Below are positions 1 through 3,930 of a DNA stretch of 5,318 nucleotides, in pieces. Origin of the DNA: Gammaproteobacteria bacterium. Its GTDB lineage: Bacteria > Pseudomonadota > Gammaproteobacteria > Pseudomonadales > Halomonadaceae. How positions within the stretch are numbered: the first letter of the stretch is position 1; every line of letters begins with the position of its first letter. Both the position numbers and the translations under genes were made by a program. Where the stretch lies: positions 1 to 5,318 of the forward strand of contig JAMCZP010000259.1 of assembly GCA_023485185.1 (NCBI GenBank), in the 5' to 3' direction. The notes beneath the pieces were generated by a model. It was not told where the DNA came from and did not search any database. It saw nothing but the letters and a program-made list of their open reading frames with translations.

Positions 1-1
1 C

Positions 2-370
2 TATATTATCGGCACGCTGACCAACGGCAATTTATCACTAATGGTGGATGTGGCCCGTCACGCCAAACTGCCCTGGGATATGGTGTTTTGCGCCGAGTTA
101 TTCCAGCACTATAAACCTGACCCAGAGGTCTATTTAGGGGCTTGCCGCCTGCTTCGCCTGCCGCCTGAAGAAGTGATGCTATGCGCGGCGCATAATTATG
201 ACCTGGGTGCTGCCCGTGCCTTGGGAATGAAAACCGCGTTTATACCCCGTCGCACAGAGTATGGCCCTCAGCAGGATAAAGACTTAGAAGCAGAGCAAGC
301 ATGGGATTTTGTGGCTGAAGACCTCGTCGCGTTGAGCGAGCGGCTAATAATAGATAGGGAGGCCCGCTAA
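2..370 (+). CDS. Haloacid dehalogenase type II (HAD hydrolase), C-terminal part
   Basis: Cut by the left edge; 122 residues are visible, read in frame from base 2 to TAA at 368-370. It belongs to the HAD superfamily, close to (S)-2-haloacid dehalogenases (haloacid dehalogenase type II), cytosolic enzymes that hydrolyse substrates through an aspartyl intermediate. Seen here: HAD motif II as TLTNGN (visible residues 5-10; Thr where many members have Ser), motif III Lys38 in HYKPDPEVY, and motif IV around Asn65 and Asp67 in AAHNYDLGAARALGM, then the family's FIPRRTEYGP stretch. The nucleophilic Asp of motif I and the cap domain lie outside the window, so true dehalogenase activity cannot be judged; a phosphatase-like HAD remains possible. 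The end of the chain is a normal C-terminus for the family. Its downstream neighbour is convergent. Confidence 0.88.
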   Translation, partial: YIIGTLTNGNLSLMVDVARHAKLPWDMVFCAELFQHYKPDPEVYLGACRLLRLPPEEVMLCAAHNYDLGAARALGMKTAFIPRRTEYGPQQDKDLEAEQAWDFVAEDLVALSERLIIDREAR

Positions 371-418
371 AAAATTTGAATGGCGTGGTGCTTTAAGCCC
401 CGCCTACCTGATCAAATT
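369..418 (-). terminator. Hairpin plus T-run, likely terminator of the 83-residue gene
   Basis: The inner stem pairs 382-388 (GGCGTGG) with 398-404 (CCCCGCC), with one mismatch and a 9-nt loop. An outer arm pairs AATTTGA (373-379) with TCAAATT (412-418). Read on the minus strand the outer 3' arm runs into six T's (374-369), as in an intrinsic terminator; on the plus strand there is no T-run after the stem. It therefore fits the minus-strand gene ending at 468 and touches the stop codon of the convergent HAD gene. Confidence 0.45.
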
Positions 419-467
419 AAAAAGGGCTCCCTATCAGTCGTAAGCATGTAATAACGGGTTGCAGAGG

Positions 468-719
468 CTAGTCGTTACCTTTACCCAAATTTGGCTGGGA
501 GGCATCGTAGTCCTGAGTGTCGTCTGGCGCAGAGCCAGGCTCACTTGAGGTCTCGGCCTCAAACCGTCGTGCCGCTTCAATCGCCTGAGGCTCATGGTCG
601 TGACGTGAGATTTCCACGGGGGCATCGGGCTGGGTGACATCTATGACGCGCCAACCTGAAACGATGATAGCGTCACCACGATCCTTGCTGATGGGCTCCA
701 CACGTGCGATGCGGGTCAT
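468..719 (-). CDS. Hypothetical protein, 83 residues
   Basis: I do not recognise the family. The frame is open from ATG (719-717) to TAG (470-468). The start is well supported: AGGAGG at 732-727 lies 7 nt before it, in a longer purine run. Residues 1-55 look like a small folded domain: the N-terminal MTRIARVEPI strand, then GDAIIVSGWRVIDV (16-29), then a helix-like segment EPQAIEAARRFEAE (43-56). The rest (57-83) is low-complexity and acidic, rich in Asp, Ser and Pro, probably disordered. There is no cysteine, signal peptide or membrane segment. The pattern of a Gly-Trp-Arg-Val strand followed by an EAI.AAR helix loosely recalls small DUF2188-like proteins, but that is only a resemblance. It is convergent with the HAD gene and stands alone as a transcription unit. 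Confidence 0.72.
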   Translation of the reverse strand: MTRIARVEPISKDRGDAIIVSGWRVIDVTQPDAPVEISRHDHEPQAIEAARRFEAETSSEPGSAPDDTQDYDASQPNLGKGND

Positions 720-740
720 TTTCCTTCCTCCTTGAACGCT

Positions 741-769
741 TTAATAAGTAGCCTTTTTTACTATGGCAG
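741..769 (-). promoter_or_regulatory. Weak sigma70 promoter candidate for the 83-residue gene
   Basis: On the minus strand CTGCCA (769-764) and TATTAA (746-741) are 17 nt apart, each matching four of six consensus bases. Transcription from it would begin only about 15 nt before the ATG, leaving a leader that is little more than the Shine-Dalgarno sequence. No better pair was seen in 720-979. Confidence 0.2.
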
Positions 770-979
770 AACATCGCAAATCTTGCCGGGAAGGAGACGG
801 AATTTCATAACGCACCGCGCTTGAATATGGCCGCCAGCGAGCAGGGCCGTCATTGGTTCATTTGTTATGTTAGAACTTGAGCGTGATGTGATGAGGGGCT
901 GTTTGTCTTCAGTGGCAACCTATTAGAAAGTGAACTTCCCAAGAGAGCAACGATATTTATAAAGGAGTAGCAGGCGAGC

Positions 980-1201
980 TTAGTGCTGGGTCTCAGCCCG
1001 CAACCTTTCTACTGCTTCGACGCTCAGCTCTTCGATGTCGGCAATCATCTGATCATCCATTTCGGTGCGAGCGATCAGCTTACGGGCTGCATTACGCTTG
1101 CTTTCCAATGCGCGCTGCTCAGCTTCATGTTGCGCTTCTTGACGTCCTTCTTGACGTCCTTTCTCAATACCCAGTCTCTCAATCGTGTTGACGTAAGGCA
1201 T
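980..1201 (-). CDS. Possible intragenic RpnS-like product from an internal start (73 residues)
   Basis: This is an inference. In frame inside rpn, ATG (1201-1199; Met242 of the full protein) is preceded by GAGGAG (1213-1208) with a 6-nt gap, a better ribosome-binding site than that of the full-length gene. The product would be the C-terminal segment beginning MPYVNTIERLG and ending AETQH. It holds no nuclease residues, only the charged repeats and helical tail. In E. coli, rpn genes are reported to encode such a small C-terminal protein from an internal start, which binds and inhibits the full-length nuclease. The position and content here match that arrangement. The counter-argument is that Glu-Glu codons give a chance Shine-Dalgarno, because EE(K/E)xMPYV is a conserved protein motif in this family. 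Confidence 0.4.
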   Translation of the reverse strand: MPYVNTIERLGIEKGRQEGRQEAQHEAEQRALESKRNAARKLIARTEMDDQMIADIEELSVEAVERLRAETQH

Positions 1202-1924
1202 GTGCTTCTCCTCTTGTATGGCGTAAACCGCCTGTGCAAATTCAGGATCCAAACTTCTAGGCAACTGGATCATCCAATCGATGATGTTGAACAGCCGTAA
1301 AACCTGATCGCGGGTGTAGCCTCGCTCGTAGAGCAGCCGGATCAGGGCCACTTTGGTATCCTTTCGCGATGCGTTCTCCTTCACTCGCTTGGCCTGTATC
1401 TGAGCCATCACCACTAAAGCAAAGACATTGTCGCTGGCTTCCAGTTCTGCCCAGTGCGCTTCCCAATCAATCAGTTTAGCCATGGGGAAGGTAAAAGACA
1501 GCGCACATCCCCAGCGTTGATAGTGAAAAGTTGTGGGGCGAAAGCTCTCGCGGGTATCTGCCAGTACGGCAAGGCTGACCACATCAATATTATAGCGGTC
1601 ACGCAACCGGTACTGGTAGGTAAACATACGCTTGGCAAAGCTATCTTCAGGCTCGCCCTGTACTTCAACATGGATCAATACCCAGGTTTCAACGCCATCC
1701 AGGGCAGCCACCTTGATCAACTTGTCGGCATAGCGCCTACCGCTTTCAGCATCAGCAGTGATCTGCTGGAGCTCTTTGTCGAGAAAGCTGTAACCTTTCG
1801 ACCAATCCACCTGCTCATGAATCGCCGGGAACAGCAGCCCTAGAAACTCCTGAAAATACGCTTCCAGCGCCATCTTCCATGGGCTGTCGTGATCGCTGCG
1901 GCGGTTATCCTCCTGAGCGCTCAT
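980..1924 (-). CDS. Rpn family recombination-promoting nuclease / putative transposase (YhgA-like)
   Basis: A 314-residue protein of the Rpn family, which has a PD-(D/E)XK nuclease fold. E. coli RpnA-E are DNA endonucleases that promote RecA-independent recombination, and family members have been linked to phage defence. Seen here: the catalytic-type elements Asp67 (YADKLIKV) and Glu87-x-Gln89 in LIHVEVQGE, Gln replacing the usual Lys as is common in the family; the helix MFTYQYRLRDRY (100-111); and a C-terminal charged region with EEKHMPYVNTIERLG, GRQEGRQE repeats and a helical tail, probably the dimerisation part. The ATG at 1924 is preferred over an in-frame TTG at 1942 because GAGGG (1935-1931) lies 6 nt before the ATG, and the TTG would place that Shine-Dalgarno inside the gene. 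The length is normal and nothing looks broken. The gene is divergent from the MFS gene. No clear terminator follows its TAA at 982-980. Confidence 0.9.
   Translation of the reverse strand: MSAQEDNRRSDHDSPWKMALEAYFQEFLGLLFPAIHEQVDWSKGYSFLDKELQQITADAESGRRYADKLIKVAALDGVETWVLIHVEVQGEPEDSFAKRMFTYQYRLRDRYNIDVVSLAVLADTRESFRPTTFHYQRWGCALSFTFPMAKLIDWEAHWAELEASDNVFALVVMAQIQAKRVKENASRKDTKVALIRLLYERGYTRDQVLRLFNIIDWMIQLPRSLDPEFAQAVYAIQEEKHMPYVNTIERLGIEKGRQEGRQEAQHEAEQRALESKRNAARKLIARTEMDDQMIADIEELSVEAVERLRAETQH
1135..1158. repeat. Two tandem copies of a 12-bp unit inside rpn
   Basis: CTTCTTGACGTC occurs at 1135-1146 and again, identically, at 1147-1158, followed by a partial third copy (CTT). On the coding strand it gives a duplicated Gly-Arg-Gln-Glu within the charged C-terminal segment. 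Being a multiple of three, expansion or contraction keeps the frame. Similar G(R/K)xE repeats of variable number are common in Rpn-family C-termini. Confidence 0.85.
1208..1213 (-). promoter_or_regulatory. Internal Shine-Dalgarno GAGGAG within rpn
   Basis: GAGGAG encodes the Glu-Glu of EEKHMPY and stands 6 nt from the in-frame ATG at 1201. It is the element that makes the internal start credible. Confidence 0.45.
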
Positions 1925-1930
1925 AAATTT

Positions 1931-1935
1931 CCCTC
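1931..1935 (-). promoter_or_regulatory. Ribosome-binding site deciding the rpn start
   Basis: GAGGG on the minus strand, 6 nt (AAATTT) before ATG 1924. It rules against the in-frame TTG at 1942 as the main start. Confidence 0.6.
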
Positions 1936-1979
1936 GTATCAATGCGCTACGCTACCGCTTCGCAAAAAAAAGATATCTA

Positions 1980-2008
1980 AGAATAAATAGTACTTCTTCG
2001 GGAAGCAA
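1980..2008 (-). promoter_or_regulatory. Candidate sigma70 promoter for rpn
   Basis: On the minus strand TTGCTT (2008-2003) and TATTCT (1985-1980) are separated by 17 nt. They match three and four of six consensus bases, in the A+T-rich stretch before the gene, and would give a leader of about 50 nt. The -35 box lies only about ten bases upstream of the ATG of the opposing transporter ORF, so this promoter occupies the place where the transporter's missing 5' coding sequence would be. Confidence 0.3.
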
Positions 2009-2018
2009 CCATTGCCTC

Positions 2019-3131
2019 ATGAGAGAGGAGATACCCATATTAGGGCTGGGTGCCGCCAACCTGCTGGGGTATTTTATCGGCGCACTCGCCGCCCACTCGC
2101 TGAGTGAGCGCTTTTCTCCTCGCTGGGTGATGGCCGCAAGCTTCGCGGGTATCGCGCTAAGCTTTGTGCTATGCGCTGGGGCGGGCGGTTTTCTCTGGTT
2201 CTTCTTCTGGCGGTTGGTCTCTGGGGTTGCCGGGGCCATCTTAATGGTCGTTGGCCCCTCGCTGGCGCTGTCGGCCACGCCACCTGAAAAGCGAACGCGT
2301 GTCGGCGCCATGGTGTTTACCGGCATTGGCTTTGGCGCACTGCTTTCGGCCTTCATCGTACCGTTACTCCTAGGGTTAAGCCTCTCCGTCACCTGGGGCA
2401 CACTGGGGCTACTCTGTATTGCCGCTGGCCTTTTGTGCGACTATTTTTTGCAACAACAGGGAGTAGCACACTTAGCCTCACCGATCACGGCTAGCCCAAG
2501 GGGGAATAGCCCCACAGGGGGTGCGGGTGTAAAGATAATCGTGATGTTGGTGGTGGGCGCTTATGCCCTGGATGCGATTGGCTTTGTGCCCCATACCGTG
2601 TTCTGGGTGGACTATCTCGCCAGGGAAAACGCCCTGGGTAATCAAGCGGCATCATTGCAGTGGGGAATCTTCGGGTTGGGCGCCTTGTGTGGGCCGTTCA
2701 TGGTAGGCGCACTGGCGCAGCGAGTGGGTTGGCAGGGTGGCTTGATGATCGCCTTTGCGGCGAAGGCCGTCGCCGTCTTGCTGCCGGTGTTCTCGCTCGC
2801 ACTGCTCAGCCAGTCGGTTTCATCCTTCAAGGTGGGGGCGATGATCCCCGGCATTGTGGCACTCACCTCTGGCCGCCTTGCTGAGTTGGTAGGGCCAACC
2901 GCCCACAAGAAGCTCTGGGGGCAAGCCACCGCCGCTTTTGCAGCCGCCCAAGCAGTGGCAGGCTATGCCATGTCGGCGCTTTATGGCACTTGGAGCAGCT
3001 ACGCACCACTGTTTGCCATCAGCGGCCTCATCCTCGTCGCGGGCTTTTTGCTGGTGCTGCTTAGCCGCGGCGTACAGCAGCGCCACACGCATCTTTCTGC
3101 CCAACAACTCAAAAACCACAGGAAGCAATAA
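2019..3131 (+). CDS. YbfB/YjiJ family MFS transporter, N-terminus missing
   Basis: Inner-membrane Major Facilitator protein, 370 residues from the first ATG; the substrate is unknown. Membrane segments appear at about 7-27, 35-53, 57-80, 96-119, 123-144, 172-192, 211-233, 240-261, 267-285, 300-322 and 328-348: eleven, not twelve. Family marks include GAANLLGYFIGALAA (11-25), FWRLVSGVAGA (63-73), a PPEKRTR loop (88-94) and PHTVFWVDYLAR (191-202). Family members carry about 35-40 more residues in front, with TM1 and a GRFxYTPxLPxM motif; here the ORF opens at the Met of that motif. No ATG, GTG or TTG lies in frame between the TGA at 1914-1916 and 2019, and no Shine-Dalgarno precedes 2019, so this is probably a 5'-truncated remnant. 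The rest of the frame is intact and codes into the GST gene. The C-terminal tail (350-370) is polar and basic. Confidence 0.8.
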   Translation: MREEIPILGLGAANLLGYFIGALAAHSLSERFSPRWVMAASFAGIALSFVLCAGAGGFLWFFFWRLVSGVAGAILMVVGPSLALSATPPEKRTRVGAMVFTGIGFGALLSAFIVPLLLGLSLSVTWGTLGLLCIAAGLLCDYFLQQQGVAHLASPITASPRGNSPTGGAGVKIIVMLVVGAYALDAIGFVPHTVFWVDYLARENALGNQAASLQWGIFGLGALCGPFMVGALAQRVGWQGGLMIAFAAKAVAVLLPVFSLALLSQSVSSFKVGAMIPGIVALTSGRLAELVGPTAHKKLWGQATAAFAAAQAVAGYAMSALYGTWSSYAPLFAISGLILVAGFLLVLLSRGVQQRHTHLSAQQLKNHRKQ

Positions 3132-3733
3132 TGGAACTCTACCTAAACGCAACCTCGCCCTATGCGCGCCTAGTGCGCATCGTGTTAATGGAAAAAGGCT
3201 TGGCGGACGCCGTGACGCTGAAGTGGTGCGACCCCTGGGCAGACGATGCTGAGCTGTTAAAAGCCAACCCCGCCGGTCGAATTCCCGCGCTGGTAACGGA
3301 GGAGGGCACCACGCTAAGCGAATCCGTGCTGATTGCCGTTTACCTGGATAGCGTAAGCTCCAACCCTCCTATGCTGCCAGCAGCCAATTTGGTTGATGTG
3401 TTGCACCTGACGGGGTTGGGCCAAAACCTGATGGATGCCGCTTTCACGACTGTGATTGCCAGAAAGCACTATGGCAACGAGATTGACGATAGCGAGCTAG
3501 GCCAGCGGCGTTCGCGAGCCATTCAGCGGCTGTTGAACCAGCTGAACAGTGAGTTTGGCGAAAAACAGTTGGCCTCAACTATTAACCTTGGCGACATTGC
3601 CATTGCGGTAGCGCTGGATTACTTAGTTTTCAGGCTTCCAGATGTGAAATGGCAAGAAAAGTATCCACAGTTAAAGGAATGGCATGCTGGTGTGACAGCG
3701 CGAGAGAGCTTTCACCAGACGGCTTTCTGTTAG
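3131..3733 (+). CDS. Glutathione S-transferase family protein
   Basis: A cytosolic protein of 200 residues, the usual GST length. The N-terminal thioredoxin-like domain (1 to about 75) shows the start strand MELYLNATSPYARLVRI, with Ser9 at the position of the catalytic Ser/Cys in YibF-like bacterial GSTs; the cis-proline motif GRIPAL (Pro52); and the Glu64-Ser65 pair in TLSESVLIAVYLD that binds the glutamyl part of glutathione. The all-helical C-terminal domain (about 85-200) has the N-capping motif region INLGDIAIAVALDYL (151-165) and ends FHQTAFC. The ATG overlaps the transporter's TAA (TAATG), with AGGAAG 5 nt before it, so translation is probably coupled. The substrate cannot be told. The proteins most like it are bacterial YibF-type GSTs. 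No convincing terminator follows the TAG. Confidence 0.9.
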   Translation: MELYLNATSPYARLVRIVLMEKGLADAVTLKWCDPWADDAELLKANPAGRIPALVTEEGTTLSESVLIAVYLDSVSSNPPMLPAANLVDVLHLTGLGQNLMDAAFTTVIARKHYGNEIDDSELGQRRSRAIQRLLNQLNSEFGEKQLASTINLGDIAIAVALDYLVFRLPDVKWQEKYPQLKEWHAGVTARESFHQTAFC

Positions 3734-3827
3734 GATTTTCTATCAGGAGAAATGGGGCCAAGCGTGTTTATCTAGCGAGCATGAACCGGCTTGCCGCGAA
3801 GCATGAGTAACATGCGAGTGAAAACTA

Positions 3828-3839
3828 ACCCTATAGGGT
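3828..3839. promoter_or_regulatory. Perfect 12-bp palindrome, possible operator
   Basis: ACCCTATAGGGT is its own reverse complement. A related copy, AACCTGTAGGGT, matching 10 of 12 bases, lies at 3935-3946, just inside the Fic coding start. Two similar sites about 107 bp apart around a promoter region are what a repressor of this gene might use. The protein that would bind is not known. Confidence 0.35.
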
Positions 3840-3878
3840 GTTACAGGTTAATAAAAAAACAACTTCTAGTTGCTTACT

Positions 3879-3928
3879 GAATATTTTCTTGATGAAGTGA
3901 ACAAAATATTCTGATTCGAGGCACTTCA
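3879..3928 (+). promoter_or_regulatory. Inverted repeats over the Fic ribosome-binding site, possible RNA pseudoknot
   Basis: A perfect 9-bp inverted repeat pairs GAATATTTT (3879-3887) with AAAATATTC (3903-3911). Within its 15-nt loop TGAAGTG (3893-3899) is complementary over 7 bp to CACTTCA (3922-3928), which lies between the Shine-Dalgarno GAGG (3918-3921) and the ATG at 3931. In RNA this is the topology of an H-type pseudoknot with connecting loops of 5, 3 and 10 nt, the last carrying the Shine-Dalgarno sequence. In DNA the 9-bp repeat could instead be a repressor site. Confidence 0.35.
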
Positions 3929-3930
3929 AG

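Larger units (their letters stand above)
3734..3930. other. Intergenic region dense in inverted repeats
   Basis: These 197 bases between the GST and Fic genes hold a GCATG/CATGC hairpin (3801-3805 with 3811-3815), GTAACA/TGTTAC (3807-3812 with 3839-3844), TAACC/GGTTA (3826-3830 with 3846-3850), CAACT/AGTTG (3860-3864 with 3868-3872) and the larger elements listed separately. The right half is strongly A+T rich compared with the flanking genes and probably contains the Fic promoter, though no good -35/-10 pair was found. No classic GC stem plus T-run was seen to end the GST transcript. Confidence 0.6.

Noticed and set aside
763..810. A 15-codon ORF starting at ATG 763 on the plus strand.
   Set aside because: No ribosome-binding site and no recognisable product; it overlaps the promoter candidate of the minus-strand small gene.
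1454..1843. Long open frames on the plus strand opposite rpn (also 983-1300).
   Set aside because: Shadows of the rpn reading frame: no Shine-Dalgarno, no family resemblance, while the minus strand has nuclease motifs and a start signal.
1940..1942. TTG start six codons upstream of the rpn ATG.
   Set aside because: The GAGGG Shine-Dalgarno is correctly spaced only for ATG 1924, and nothing like one precedes the TTG.
2009..2018. In the +2 frame, CCA TTG CCT reads Pro-Leu-Pro just before ATG 2019, like the lost LPxM motif of the transporter.
   Set aside because: The match is three residues, the frame closes at TAG 1988-1990, and no membrane helix is encoded upstream. It may be a remnant but cannot be told from chance.
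1952..2401. A 149-codon open frame on the minus strand opposite the transporter.
   Set aside because: Low-complexity composition (Pro, Ala, Thr, Lys) typical of the antisense of a membrane protein; the plus strand has clear transporter features.
3781..3810. A nine-codon ORF (MNRLAAKHE) between the GST and Fic genes.
   Set aside because: There is no clear Shine-Dalgarno and it is far too short to support; its bases also take part in small hairpins.
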